Assembly: GCA_017562135.1 (NCBI GenBank)
Contig: QEYB01000093.1
Coordinates: forward strand, 620,001-684,000
DNA from: Dipylidium caninum
Taxonomy: Eukaryota; Platyhelminthes; Cestoda; Cyclophyllidea; Dipylidiidae
Length of the DNA: 64,000 bases
Direction: 5' to 3'
Shown: piece by piece, positions 42,501 to 54,153 of the stretch
Layout: each line of letters starts with the position of its first letter
Position numbering within the stretch: position 1 is the stretch's first letter
Program-made: the position numbers and the translations under genes
The notes under the pieces: model-generated
Seen by the model: the letters and a program-made list of their open reading frames with translations, nothing else
The model's database searches: none
Told to the model about the DNA's origin: nothing

Positions 42501-45500
42501 AGACAAGCTTGCAGTGGCAAGCCCGTAAATCCATCCTCCACGCGGGTAACTACAAGCGACCGGCGACGCAAGTTTGGTGTGTTCCGCTATCACTCATTTC
42601 TTCCCCAGTGCGCCGAGAGCGATAAGCCGACTTTTCCTACGACTTGTCCAAACTGGGGGTGCATATCCAAGCCTAAGTAAACACAGAGTCTAGCTCCAAA
42701 CCAAACCTGCTTTTATGCATGTGTATGTGCACGCATGCATACGGGCACATTTGGGACGTGATTCAATCAAACGAGTATCTTTTGGTGGAAAAATGGCCAG
42801 AGTTTTATCCACACGTATGGCCGCCTATCTGGCGACAGACCCCACCGCGGGAAAGCGGTCTCCTTCGATAAACTATATAGAAGTCCAGTGGTAAATCAAA
42901 ACCTTAGATCAGTCTGTCAATCAATCTCAAGCAAGGCGATTAATGTAGAAAAACAAGAATCTATCTAACCATCAGCGAAATCTACAGAAAAAAAATTCAA
43001 AGGAGAGGGGGGCAAAGTAAGTCTTAGCGATTTGAACATCAGGAAAGCAAATAGCCCCAAATGTTAAGCACAGAAATAAGAGGATACTGAATTGATAAAA
43101 AAAGTCGGCAGATCACTTGCCCTGAGCCACAATCTAGGTATCTCCACGTCTTTCATAAGAACGGGTATATGTCATTTAGCTTGGAAAATTTTCTGCCAAA
43201 ATGTGGGCAAGTAAAAGCATAATTCCTCAATAGTCCATCAATTTCACCCAGGTAACGCAAAATTTGTCACATTAAACGCCAATTGAAACAATTAGGTCAT
43301 ACCAGAAAACACTAACCTACCTGATGCACACGACCGAATTCGCCCTGACCTAAAGGACTCGTAAGTTCTAATTCGTAAGGTGGAATGATGCGGTAGCCGG
43401 AGATACCACTGCTATCGCTACAACTGCCCACTCTGTCGTCCGTCGGCGGCTCGGTGGATGCACGCTGGTGCCTGGTCGGGGGTCGGGCGCTAGTCGAACG
43501 GGCTAGTTTCTAGGGCAAATAGAAAAAAAAAGGATTTCAGGGAAACATTAACATACTGTGAGATAGTAATCTTGATTAATTGCATATGTGCTACCAATAT
43601 TCCAAATGTGTACCACTCACGCACATTCTTTTCTGGGCTAGATATTACAATTATGCACTCGATATCCGTTTCACGGGAAATAATTCCCCGAATAGAATAT
43701 CAAGCGATTTGAGCGAAAAGTATTCTTCTTTTGGGCAAACGATGCCTTTTAATCTTTGAACATCAGCGTTATTAAAAGGATAAAACGTGTGAATTAAGGT
43801 GGTCAAATTTTCCCCTAAGGCTTTAACGCCTGTAACATTCGCCTTGTTTAATGTATTTGATTACAACGATTCCGGTGCGAGATAGACATCCTAGGAAAAA
43901 TAAACTACAAGAGAATAAAGTATTAATTGACGACAGATGATAGATGGAGTTGATAAACACGAAGTAACGACCTCCATGAGTTGGATAAAAGGCTAGTTTA
44001 TAACTGCGTTGTTTTTAGAAAACGCACTTATATAGATACAGGATGAGCGCAAAAATCCTAATTTAAAGATCGAATCGTGGAAGTAGCTCAAACAGGAGAT
44101 TTGAAATTACCAATGTGTTCGTATCAACACTCGATCAGAACAGAAGTGGGAGTTTAAGCGGAAGACATAACCTGGACAAATATAAAGTTATAATGTGGGA
44201 CCCGAAAGGCCAACTTACTTTTTTCAGTTTCCCCATAGCGGTCTGTGGACACTCCTTCTCAAAATGCCTTCTCAAACGACGTGCCTCCGGCCGACTCATT
44301 CCCATTTCCGTAAGTTCTAGATCTGTCACATATTTCAATTGGCTGATCGTTCGGATCTAAGTTTAAATAGTAAAATCAGTTCATAAAATCAATTCAAAAC
44401 AATTTCATGGAAAAGATATTTACCATTCATCATATCAGCCTTCTAGTAAAAAAATACACCCAACCAAACGGGCATTTTACCTGTCACACACCAGTGAAAA
44501 ATGAAATCAAAATTCAAGAAATGCCAATGGGAATTGCGACAAATTTGCCAACAGGTAGCATTTCTTGCCAGAAAGTAGACAAGGTTCCGCAAAGACGATT
44601 CATTGACCAGTAAAGAATTTCAAAATAGCCCAAAAATGTCAAAGAAAATAGATGAACCTGTTTAGCGTGTACGGGCAAGCCGCCAACATTTTGGCTAATA
44701 GAAAATGTCATTCCAGAAGTAAAATCCCCGTAGTAACGAATATTATCCAGGGACACTGATAGTATTTCAAGTAAAATCATTTCCCTGGATTGGCAAAAAG
44801 ATTAAAGCTTAGTTCCGTTCTCAAGCCTCAAAATCCAATTTGGGCGATATCGCAAGCAGGTCTTGTTGGCTGTATAAACTAGCATTGCGCAGAAGGAATT
44901 TCACATTACTGAAAAGATACCTTCTTGTTATTTTTAGTACCAAGTCTTCCCCAATTTGCCTCAATAATTGCGATATGCTCGCTCTCCTCCTATGGTGGCT
45001 TTCAGACGCGATACAACTCAATCACCTAAATTTATTTTACAGACAGTCTGAGACTAATTTTGTCCCCATCGTTGAAATTCGCACATATCACAGGACGAAA
45101 TGACCCAATTACAGAAGTAGAATTTAAAACTAACGTTGGAGAAACAACTTGCAATGCATGGACTATCGGAAATTGATCTTCACGAATTTCACCATTGTCT
45201 TAAATTACCTCGAAAACTACTGATCGGTTGAGTGTTTCCGCCTTACTCTACGAAAATTACTCATACGACAAAAAGTTATGCGGTAAAAAAGTAAAGCTGT
45301 TGACCGCACTTACTAGCAATATCCGGCCCTAGGTGGTAAGTATCTAGAAGAAAGAGCTTCCTTTTTACTTGGTGAAGTCTATTCGTATAAAGACAAGGCG
45401 GTTGTGGGTATTTAAGTTGTGAACACTGGTCTTCCAGAATAAAAAGTAAACAAAATGTCAATACAAAAGGGATTGTTAGAAATATTTAGTGAAGTTAACT

Positions 45501-47112
45501 CTGTGCTTTTATTATCATTTATCACAGGGAAGAGGCAGAGAGACGAGAACAACGATGAGCCTCAGGTGGGCGTTGATGTGGCGTCATCTACCGTAGACAA
45601 AGGCAAGGGTGGACGTGAGGGCGGGCTTAGTCACCAGCCGGTGCTGGCAATGCGCTCACGCCCAGCGTCGCTTCTGGAGACCCCACGGAAAAGATACGTA
45701 AACGATGGTAATCGAGGCTGTTGCATTTCTTCCACATACCTCTAGGTGTAGCACGTTTACTACCAGCATTAATTACACACACTAGTCCTAATTTCTTACT
45801 TGGAAGCGGCTTTACGGATAAGTGACATGCATTTTTATACGTATTTCGACCGAGTTAGTTAGCATAAAATAATAAAGTACTCAAGCGCGGGAAATTAATT
45901 TCTTCCATGGTCGCGACAGTGATTTGAGTAAGAGACCACATTGTCTCAATACCACAAATTTGTATTCTAATACGAGGTTAAAACAACAACCTTCGAAGAA
46001 TTAGTCAGCGTTATCGAAATTCATACCTCACCCACTAAACTGGAAAATGTAAGAGAGTTAAGACCTAAATAGAGTTAAAAAAAACATGGAAGTCAGTCAT
46101 AGGTTGAAGTAGTGAAGTAACAATGCAAACGATAAGTAATTGGCATGTTTGGCGAAACAATCAGGATAAAAAAATCTATTTATGATTAAATCGAAAGAAA
46201 TAGACTATCGACGCAAAATTCTCCAAATTTAGCAGCTGACACCGTCAATGTCAAGGACATAAAGTGTCACCAATTAGGCCGTATGAGCTGAGGTCAACCC
46301 GAGCAAAAGAACATGTCAAGACAGGTCAGTTTTTATTTGATGAACAACCCGGAAGGAGAGGAAAAGAGGAAATATATAAATATTAAGTGTGCTGAAACTT
46401 CTCGGAGTACTGAGGAATAAATCATTAGTACAAAACAAACTACTTCAGAATATTTTCTGATATCAGGCGATAAATAAAATGTAGAAATTCATAATTTAAC
46501 ACAGATTGATGTATATGAGGTATTCCATAAAGAACTATAACAACGTGAGACAAGTAAGATTATTAATGCTAAGAATTCCAAAAAACCCACGAAATTGAGA
46601 AGCCTTAGAGTATCGTTTAACAAAGATGGTCTAAAGAGATTATGGCCAAAAAATTACGGACATTCGTAGAGCCAATGTCTGTAGACACCCTGTATAAAGC
46701 GATTTGTTGTGACTAATATTGAATAGCACATTACCTTTAAATGTTTACTAAACACTGTGTAGTATTCTTCTAAATCAGCCGCCTTCAGGAAATCATATAA
46801 GTCCTGAAAAGAGTCGCGCTGATCTTCCCTCGAGCGCCTACCACTGCTGCTGCCTCCCCAACAGTGATCCAGTTCGGTAGAAGAAAAAGAAGGCTTTCGC
46901 GAATATAAAGTGTGAGGATGAAGAGGTGAAAACCGACTCGATGCGACGGAGGCCGAACTTGTAGTCGATGGCCGACGCGCAAAGAGGAGACTTGATACAG
47001 AGGAGGTGCGCTGCAGACTGAGTCTTTCACTGTTACCGAGACTTCCTGGGCTTCCTGCTGGATGACTATGTGTTAGCGTTGTGGTGCAGGGCTGCGACAG
47101 CATACCCGGGAT
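17292..47112 (-). CDS. TNK2: ACK/TNK2-like non-receptor tyrosine kinase, about 30-kb multi-exon gene
   Basis: A cytoplasmic tyrosine kinase of the ACK family, which in other animals acts downstream of the GTPase CDC42. Exons on the - strand, 5' to 3': 46735-47112 (ATG at 47103), 44219-44356, 43321-43509, 37455-37637, 35566-35757, 33109-33473, 29426-29651, 28292-28476, 25644-25802, 24475-24524, 23569-23826, 22984-23321, 22157-22266, 19478-19919, 17557-17807 and 17292-17434 (stop TAG). All joins agree in phase except 33109 to 29651, where a short exon or unusual site is missing. Domain order is SAM-like, kinase, SH3, CRIB, disordered Ser/Pro tail, matching vertebrate TNK2. I saw no clear UBA domain at the C-terminus. 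Exons 24475-24524 and 22157-22266 rest mainly on splice sites and phase. A non-coding 5' exon may exist upstream of 47112. Confidence 0.88.
18517..18558 (+). other. G-run tract, possible G-quadruplex, in a kinase-gene intron
   Basis: Several runs of three or more G with short loops (GGGAGGGCGGGAGGTGGGG followed by more). It lies in the ACK intron between 19478 and 17807, with the G-rich strand opposite to the transcript, inside a locally GC-rich block (about 18480-18800). Confidence 0.5.
25644..29651 (-). CDS. TNK2: ACK exons encoding SH3 and CRIB domains
   Basis: Exon 29426-29651 ends with [17 protein letters not shown]. Exon 28292-28476 continues [20 protein letters not shown], together an SH3-like fold split by a phase-2 intron with a strong GTATGT donor. 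Exon 25644-25802 encodes [17 protein letters not shown], fitting the CRIB consensus I-S-x-P-x(2-4)-F-x-H-x(2)-H-x-G for binding GTP-loaded CDC42/Rac. The phase-1 join from 28292 to 25802 is consistent. Confidence 0.85.
27092..27765 (+). repeat. Dispersed C-rich repeat, copy 2, inside a kinase-gene intron
   Basis: Direct-orientation copy of the 16.4-kb repeat. The strongest match covers about 27100-27632, after which the copies diverge with only patches of similarity (for example taacctcgattta and gactcggct). A 237-codon + strand frame crosses it, but copy 1 carries indels in that frame, so the frame is probably fortuitous. It sits in the ACK intron between exons 28292-28476 and 25644-25802, antisense to the transcript. 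Confidence 0.85.
29652..33108 (-). other. TNK2: ACK intron with an unresolved join
   Basis: The upstream exon ends in phase 2 (donor GTGGGT) and the downstream exon starts in phase 1, so a direct join meets a stop. A short exon whose length is 2 modulo 3 probably lies here, or one splice site is misplaced. A 178-codon - strand frame at 31145-31681 has no resemblance to ACK and is not used. Confidence 0.5.
29820..29840 (+). other. G-rich run in a kinase-gene intron
   Basis: A run of seven or more G followed by GGGAGGGAAGGG. It lies just upstream, in transcript sense, of the ACK exon that starts the SH3 part, and the G-rich strand is again the + strand. Confidence 0.5.
33109..37637 (-). CDS. 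TNK2: ACK exons encoding most of the tyrosine kinase domain
   Basis: Exons 37455-37637, 35566-35757 and 33109-33473. The first carries the catalytic lysine (VAVKVLDLD) and the helix-C glutamate ([14 protein letters not shown]). The second starts [14 protein letters not shown] and carries the catalytic loop HRDLAARN. The third carries [17 protein letters not shown] (DFG and activation-loop tyrosines), then WCALEAI where APE is expected, [17 protein letters not shown], and the closing arginine segment SSRPTFAP. All catalytic residues are present, so an active kinase is likely. The APE proline is replaced by leucine. Confidence 0.92.
37638..43320 (-). other. TNK2: ACK intron, longest in the gene
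   Basis: About 5.7 kb between the glycine-loop exon and the catalytic-lysine exon. It is AT-rich except for GC-richer blocks near 38.65-38.95 kb and 40.0-40.35 kb. Open frames in those blocks lack splice support and domain similarity. No independent gene is evident. Confidence 0.6.
41248..41290 (+). other. G-run tract, possible G-quadruplex, in a kinase-gene intron
   Basis: Runs GGAGGGCGGAGGAGGGGGG then GAGGGAGGGGGAGG and GGG within about 40 bases, in the ACK intron between exons 43321-43509 and 37455-37637. It is the third such + strand tract in this gene. Confidence 0.5.
43321..47112 (-). CDS. TNK2: ACK N-terminal exons: Ser-rich leader, SAM-like domain, kinase glycine loop
   Basis: Three exons at 46735-47112, 44219-44356 and 43321-43509, all phase 0. 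The first gives a Ser-rich leader and then [20 protein letters not shown]. The second gives [19 protein letters not shown], matching the ACK SAM-like segment (compare NEDLEKIGMGRPGQRRL in human TNK2). The third ends [15 protein letters not shown], the ATP-binding glycine-rich loop. Donors are GTAATG, GTAAGT and GTAGGT. Confidence 0.85.
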
Positions 47113-48486
47113 CTTTGATAAAAAAGTGAACTTCACGTAAGATAGTCATTATACTTAAGATGACGTAAGTAAACTAAACGTAATTTTTAAAAATGACCGC
47201 ATTTTAACTTGTTAAAGCTCGGCGTTAATTGTCAGGAATTTAATGGACTAGGTGCGATTAAGTGATCATGCAATATGCAAACGCGCATAGGGACATAGAA
47301 TAAGGCTGCAAACCGACGTGAACAAAATCAGATGTAAGGGGGTAACGTAGTAAAATAAACTAGATAAAATAAAGCTAGTCAACTGTATTTTAAATAATCG
47401 ACCTACTCGAAATACGCGGTCGGTGCGCACCGATTGACTAACCAATAGAATATCAGGACAAACAAAGACTGACCTTTATCCATGTCTAGTAATCTTACTT
47501 CTCAACAAATTTTCTTACAATTAAGATGCAAAGTATGGTTTGGTTTTTATAACCGAGCAATGAATAAACATACCAGAACGTAATTACTGCAAATAAGTAC
47601 GTATAACCTCAGTAAAAACAAGTACCTCACTTGAGACACAAGTAATTAAGATGACCAATTTTCGCTTAGGGCTGGGGCTCTCTTTTCTCAACGATATTAG
47701 CGTTTCCCATCGTGAACAAAACCAAATAACCCCACCACTGCATCCCTTGTCCCAAGCCCTGGAGTGGGGATTTTTGCGTCCGTGAAACCGTTGGACGCCC
47801 TCACGCACTCGCACACACTACGACAACCTTTGCCAAACTACCTCCCATAACAGAAGACAATCAAATGTCTTTTGCCTGATTCTGGCGACATCTTCCTCAT
47901 TCTTCATTCTCTTTGTGGGCCACACGCATTAATCGCTCCAGAGAATAGAATATCGGCTCCACACCTCACCCCTTCATTTATCTCTTATCATCATGCGATA
48001 TTTACATATCACTTGATATTGCCTTAAAAGCTTTGAATTATATCCACTTCTCATCCGTAAGGAGACGTTAACGTTGCGACGAGTAACTCATTCACAGCGT
48101 CCGACAAACGAAAATTTCAAATTTTTTTGAATGTGAATAGGCGTTGTTCGCGCACTTCAATCGTTATAGTAAATTGAAAGGCTCCCGTTTTTGCAATAGG
48201 CCAAAAGATGCGGCCTGACGGAAGTCTACGTCACTGCACAGGACACTTCTATTGTCGTTCAAGGGGAGTTAGCATCCCATGCCGCAGGCTTACGAAGCAC
48301 CAAAACATATTAAAAGTACAAATTTACTGGTCAATTCGTATACTCACAAAAGCAAAAGCAATGAAACACACAAAAAATCGTCCTAAAAATACCGAAAGAA
48401 ATCATTCAAAACACATACTCCAATAAATCATGACAGAAACTAAATCGAATCCCATTTTGAAAATGTGATAGTAATGGTGCCGCGAA
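47113..48486. other. Intergenic between kinase gene and paralog array
   Basis: No supported gene. It should hold the kinase promoter and any 5' non-coding exon, and the 3' end of the first array gene, because both flanking genes are on the - strand. I saw no obvious - strand AATAAA close to the stop at 48487. Confidence 0.5.
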
Positions 48487-50819
48487 CTAATGCTCCGAAA
48501 TCCTCAATCGCGGTAAACTCGCGAGACCCGATCTCGAGCGAATGTCATTGGTGATAGTTTGCATACTGACTCGTGGTCGAGAGACCTCGAAGTTGCACAA
48601 CTCCTCAAGCGACATTTGTCCCTCGGAGCCGTTAAGACGACGGAAGACAGTGGCAATGGAAAGGATCGGTCGAGATGAAGGCACGGGACATGCCTCGTAC
48701 AGTAGTTTCTTAAACGCCAGGTAGCGTCCATGTTGCTCGTCAAAGTTAACCTCCAAACATCGCCAGTTCATGGGGCAGTCGATCGCGCGTGGATCTTCTG
48801 GCGGCAAGAGAACTACTTTACAGCGACAAAAGTTTTCGATGCGTAAAATTTGCCGGCTCTTGTAGTAAGTGCTCACAATGGGATCGTAGGTGTCGGGGAC
48901 GAAGAATATTTGCCTGATGACTCTACCTGATCGGAGTCTCTGGTGGGTATAAAATGAATAGAAGTGTCAGAACTCTTTAGCATACTACCCGCACGGGTTC
49001 AACTAACCGCGCGCACATTTATCAGTTTATTGTCCAAACTAGCAGACCATTTGAACCTACGACTGCACAACGGACGACTGACTTCTGGCAAAACAGTATG
49101 TACGCCTGGCTGTGGGTATTTGTGTCCAACACTACTGAGACAGCTAGATTCAGTCATTCTAATTTATTTTAAATGCCCAACTCACAAAGTTGTTATAAAA
49201 AAGGGTCGGAAGGCGTTAAAAATGGTCATTTGTCTCCTCTCCTCTACTAATTCATCAGGAGAAGTAGTGTCAAAGGCCTCCTGGACACGCTTGAGGCACA
49301 AACTACCTGTCGGGACCCCAAACGGTGTGTCACAGCACTAACACTTTCTGCACCCCCCACCAGTGTTTGCCAGCGTGCTCCTCCCTCATCTGCAACTGAA
49401 ACTTCTTAAGTCAGCTTTCATGACAGAGATCTGTGCTGAAAGGGGACGAGGGCGCAGACGACAAACAAATGGGATGTTAGGCAGCACGTAAGGTTGGTTA
49501 TGTACAGAAAGTTAGGGGGAATGACTTACGTATAATCGTGTCTGAATTTTATGAATGAGGACAACAAAACAGGGTGGTATAAATTCTTCATTAATGAGAC
49601 GACCGATCTCGTAGAGAAAGTACCCAAATTCAATCATTCTTACGAGCACAAAGGCTGGCTGAATCTCCAATTCTTCTAGCAGATTGTCAAGACTACAATT
49701 GAGTGAGAACATTTCCTCCTCATACGGGCTATAACGAAGGCACTTGAGCATATTTACAAATTTCTCCTGAAACATTTGCATGAGATTAAGAACTGAGCCA
49801 CAGAGACTGAAGTCCCGATACGGTATCATATCGGCAGCCTCACTCAATTGTTGGAAGAGGCAACCCACCACATTGTACATCTCTTGTATATGGGATTTAC
49901 TGTTGCCTGTGATCTTATGCGACCGTGCTTCCGCAGTTTCCTCCGGACCCATGTATACCTCACTGAACCGACTTATTTTGCCCATTCGACCCTGGTACAG
50001 TCCGGGCGACTCCGCGTCAGTGGCTTCATCAATCTTCATTAAGGCGGGATCCGGGGTTCGCAACTTCCACGAAGGCGTCATCTGCGATCGAACAATCATT
50101 TTGTTGAGACTTTCCTTTGGATCAGGATTAGCAGATCTACGAGTGCGAAGGGAACAAGACGGCTTTTTGCTTCTGCGATAACCTTCAACCACGTCGCAAA
50201 CATCGTCGTAAATTACGTCCGAGTCACACTTTCCTTTGCCGAAAATCGGGGTATCCTGATGTACGATTTCACAGCATTCCTTGTGGCACTTTGCCTGATT
50301 TAGCTCATTAAGCTTAATGTGGTGCTTCTTGCTGGCCGCATGGCAACTGTGTCTTTCACGATCGTTCTTCTTCATTTCGTGGCACTGAGTGTCAGGCAGT
50401 TGGTGGTCCCTTCCGCAGTCCTCCTCGTTGCACGCCTCGGTAGCTACTTTGTAACACTCATTGGTGAGTTTCTCCGAACACATCGAATGATCGTGAGTTC
50501 CAATGCCAAGATCGCAGGTGGGGATGGCATCATTGCCCTGTTCACAACTCACTTCACACACAACAGTCTCATCACAATTTTTCCCCGTTGCAGACTGTTT
50601 GTTCGAGGGGCTGGTTTGAAGAAGGCTTATGTTAACAGTAATTGTGCCTGGTTGACTGGTGGATCGCGCGATTGCAACCGGCTGGAATTTGGAGGCACTG
50701 ATGGTGGCTGCAGAATGCACATCTGACGCCTTGCCAAGACGTGTGTCGGTGTTATTGTCCGGAGAATTGGGAGTTTCGGAATTATTGAACTGCACATCGG
50801 GAACTGGAATGCCTCCCAT
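48487..50819 (-). CDS. Array gene 1: two-domain paralog with Cys/His-rich N-terminus
   Basis: Exons 49530-50819 and 48487-48939, 580 residues, starting at ATG 50819. The family is unrecognised; function is unknown. Residues about 80-230 are rich in Cys and His (CHKECCEIVHQ, ECYKVATEACNEEDCGRDH), suggesting but not proving metal binding. Residues about 300-430 form a helical domain (LRYSPYEEEMFSLN, then MIEFGYFLYEIGRLINEE, ending VLIHKIQTRLY). A phase-0 intron of 590 nt (GTAAGT donor, CCACCAG acceptor) follows. The second exon encodes RLRSGRVIRQIFFVPDTYD, LRIENFCRCKVVLL and EDPRAIDCPMNWRCLEV, the family's KH-like C-terminal domain. The neighbouring four genes are homologous in one or both domains. 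Confidence 0.8.
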
Positions 50820-52686
50820 TTGGATTGAAGTGAGGAGCCCGGAAGTAAGAAGAGGAAGCGAGAAGGAGGGGAGGCGAGGCGAGGCGAGGCGAGCGCGGAG
50901 TTAGCCACTTTCCCGTCAAAAATTGCCGTCTTCCCCGGCCAAATCAATAAGTGTGTGAGGCGACTTTGCAGTGGCAAAAGCTTATTGGGCGACGTCAATT
51001 CAAATTCCGGCCACGAAATGAGCCGCGCGCGGAGGCATGTTCGGAGGAGAGACCGAGGGTATGCAGGCGGGAAGAACGAAAAGTAGGGAAATGATCTCGA
51101 TGATAAAGCATCATAATATGAAGGAGCATAAGAAAAAAGCATACCAAATTCGTTAAGATGTTTTTCAAAACTCTTCCTCTATTGTGAAAACTGTAACAAC
51201 GGCAGGGAATTTGGAGTCCGCAAAAGAGGTCGAGATGCCACCAAGAATGGAGGCCAAGTAAGTGAAATGATGATCGTCTTCTGGAACTCTTGGGTCTGAC
51301 CGACCTCTGTGTTGAGAAAAGAAAGGAAGAAGGCAAGGAGGCAAGGAGGCAAAGTAAGTAGAATTGTTCTGAAGTAAACTAATCTAGAAAATGCTCCAGC
51401 AAACGGCCCAATTGGGTGGGCTTCAGCTGTACCAGCACGCGATAAGTGGGCAAGACGGACAGAATAGTGCGGAAAAAAGCTTAATGTCAGGCGAAGTTAT
51501 TAGGCAGAGCGGGAGGATGGCTATTGGAAGACATTACGGGTGAAAATTGGGGAATATGAAGTTGTGGAGGAGGATACAATCAAACAATGGCTGATACGTG
51601 CTTTCGGCTGTTTTGTACATCACGAACATGCCAAGTGCACTGCGTTGCCTAATTTGCCTATGCAATGGACATCTTTTGGGACGAAGAGGCTTTCGTACGG
51701 CAGGCCTTCCAGTTGTCAACGGCTGTTGCTCTCACGATCTCCTTAAACATGCACCCACCACAGAAAGCCTCAAAAGCCACTCTTTACTGCCTCACGAGGG
51801 AGCTCGCCCAGAGTGAAACAGTCAACCGCTAGAACAGTCTGAGTGGCTCGGTGGCCTCTGACCGTTCGGCCTCGGTGTGACCATTACGTGCGCCCATAAA
51901 AGCTATCTGTGAACATCGCAACCGAATGGCCGTAGATCTATCTATCTGTGCCTGCCTCGTAACTGCCGGGAAAAGTGGAATATGCTTGCACGAATAACCC
52001 CCTAGTTTAGAGCAAATTCCCTTAATGGGCAACCAACCAAACGTTAACTTCTCGACAGAAAACGCCTTTGCCTCGTCTCATATGAGCGTGAGTGTCCGAC
52101 GGGGACGACGCACTGGGCTTTTCCTTCAGCATTGGGGGGCAACAGCTACACACGGTCCATGCCCAATGGAGAATTTACTTGTCTCCTCTGCCACGCCTTC
52201 TAGGAAATTGCTTCCCCTGTCTCATGAGTTAAGTGAGGCATTTCACAGTGAGTATGATCTCGTCTTCCTCACTTCCACGCCGCCTCTTGCTTTCCGGTGC
52301 CTTGTTGGTAAGTAAGCGACTCTTGCTGCTACACCACAAAAACACAAACTCGAATATTTGTTGGAATAACAGTCAAAATCGGGAATATAATGAGTGTCCG
52401 AATTAAATGGCCCCATCTAGGAAGGAGAGGAGGGCCGCCGTTCCGCGTATAAGGCGGTTCCAGCTCCGGGGAGCGTGTGCTTACCTCGTAATCACCTTCG
52501 CCCCACCTTTGAAGGTTAAAGCTCAGAAGTGCGTCTCGGTTGTGTAACGATTAAACTTATGATTGTTAAATTTCCATACAAATGACTTGTTTATGTGTCA
52601 CCACAACTAATTCGACGCAGGAGATTGTTTTCATGTATGGAAAAGAATAAGAGTCGGTGCTTCTGAGGCGTCTCCGCTTATTTCAT
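50820..52686. other. Flank between array genes 1 and 2, with GA-rich tracts
   Basis: No supported gene. Immediately upstream of array gene 1 is a purine-rich stretch (about 50821-50895) including five GAGGC units at 50871-50893; on the gene's sense strand it is pyrimidine-rich and may be promoter or 5' untranslated sequence. Another GA-rich block (AAGGCAAGGAGGCAAGGAGG) lies near 51330-51350. I searched for a second-domain exon for array gene 2 and found none. Confidence 0.5.
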
Positions 52687-53301
52687 TCAGTCGTTTATCA
52701 AGGTGACGGTGGAATCCGTGATGAGGTTTAGGATTTTAGTGGTCAGTCTTTCGAAGTCGCTCGGAAGAAATTCCTCCTCCAAAATGCATTCAATTTCACG
52801 AACGCAGATCCCGAAATCTTGGAGTTTAATTAACAGAACCTCGGACTCTTCTAATGCCTCGTTGACGAGACGAGCGAACTCCCTATGCGCATCAAATATC
52901 CTCTTCTCCATCGAAGTTCGGCGTAAGTCATTGCAGAGTTGTTGCAGCGTGGCAGAAAATTCCACCGTCGGCAGTACAAGGGGACCCAAATGGGGTACTT
53001 GTTGGCGGGCCAAACTCTTCTCTGCCCTGCTCAGTTCCACGTAGAATGATGTTAGTGATTTCTTCAGCTCCTCAAGGCACTTTTGTATGGTGGGGACGCG
53101 TTTTTTCACTCTTAACCAGTCGGTGCACTTGAAAGATCTCTGATGGTCGCTCAGTGCATGCCAATTTACCGACCCTAGCGGGTCTCCTGAATTAGCCGGC
53201 CTGGCCCAACTAGTCTGTGGCGAGGGGGACTTGGCTCCCCGAGGAACTTGTTTCTGACGGCATCTGCTGAGTTCTGTCGATCGGTATGTTAACAGCTTCA
53301 T
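52687..53301 (-). CDS. Array gene 2: short single-domain paralog
   Basis: One exon of 204 residues. The start ATG at 53301 is directly preceded by an in-frame TGA, so it is the first possible Met. It carries the family's helical domain: LRRTSMEKRIFDAHREF, VLLIKLQDFGICVREIECI and LEEEFLPSDFERLTTKI match the end of the helical domain in its neighbours. The frame stops about ten residues past the point where the other members splice to their second domain, with no GTAAGT-like donor there. It therefore lacks the C-terminal DDPR..RTIEV domain. It is a shortened paralog, either functional or decaying; the intact frame favours retained function. Unlike its neighbours it has no Cys-rich N-terminus. 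Confidence 0.7.
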   Translation of the reverse strand: MKLLTYRSTELSRCRQKQVPRGAKSPSPQTSWARPANSGDPLGSVNWHALSDHQRSFKCTDWLRVKKRVPTIQKCLEELKKSLTSFYVELSRAEKSLARQQVPHLGPLVLPTVEFSATLQQLCNDLRRTSMEKRIFDAHREFARLVNEALEESEVLLIKLQDFGICVREIECILEEEFLPSDFERLTTKILNLITDSTVTLIND

Positions 53302-54153
53302 TCAGCAGTAGGCGGGGAAGGCAAGTCGGCATTTTGCAGGGTAGAATGGAATTCTACCTTTTGTTTAAAATTCCTCGACAGATCAATAGGAGGAACACGT
53401 GAACACCACGGAATCAGTTGCCCACTTGGCTCTCCGTCTACACAACTTGCTTCCCACACCATGTAAGAAGTTGCCCATCTTAGAAAACACCAACGACAAT
53501 GATCACATGCTGTTGAGCGTCTGGACGCGAAAGCGTCCTTCTCCTCCGACTCTTAGGACAACTTTAGCTTACCGATTCAAATTCTGCGCATTAGTAGATG
53601 TCAGCATCCACAGTCAGTAGACCCCACCCATCTTAAAAGACAGAGTTACGCCCTTCTCCTTGCCCCTTTTTAATCTCTACGCCTTTTCCATTGCATTTCC
53701 TCCCTGCTAATGTAGACCCGCAGAAGAAGTTCTGCGCTTAAATCCCCTTCGGAGACACAATCTTAAGAGTGAAGCAGGCGAACTCGAGGGCGGACGTGTT
53801 TTGATCCTACTTCGCTATAAAAGCGATGTCCAGATGCTCCAGTCGTTGTTCGGCCATCACTGCGACTCGTGGCGCACTCGCGTTCAATTTGTAGCCCCGG
53901 CCAGATGGACTGTCACGAGTCGCCCGTACAGTGCATGGAAGAGAGGGCTACTGAAAATTATTATTCATATTAATTTTTAAGTCAAATCAGGAAAGCTGAA
54001 AGGAGGTCGGGCGTCACTTTACTATTAAGTTATTCGCACAAACTGATCAAAGCTCTACGATTTCTTGCGCCACCGGGAAAAAACGCAAAGCAAAAATACT
54101 GTTACAAAGTATACAAAGGTGAAAGATGGAAGGTGGACGGTGCAGCTGCCGGG
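53302..54153. other. Intergenic between array genes 2 and 3
   Basis: No supported gene. It holds the presumed promoter of array gene 2 and the 3' end of array gene 3. Confidence 0.5.

Noticed and set aside
50627..51142. 171-codon - strand frame overlapping the start of array gene 1
   Set aside because: It is another frame over the gene 1 N-terminus and its GA-rich flank; the homologous frame is the one kept.
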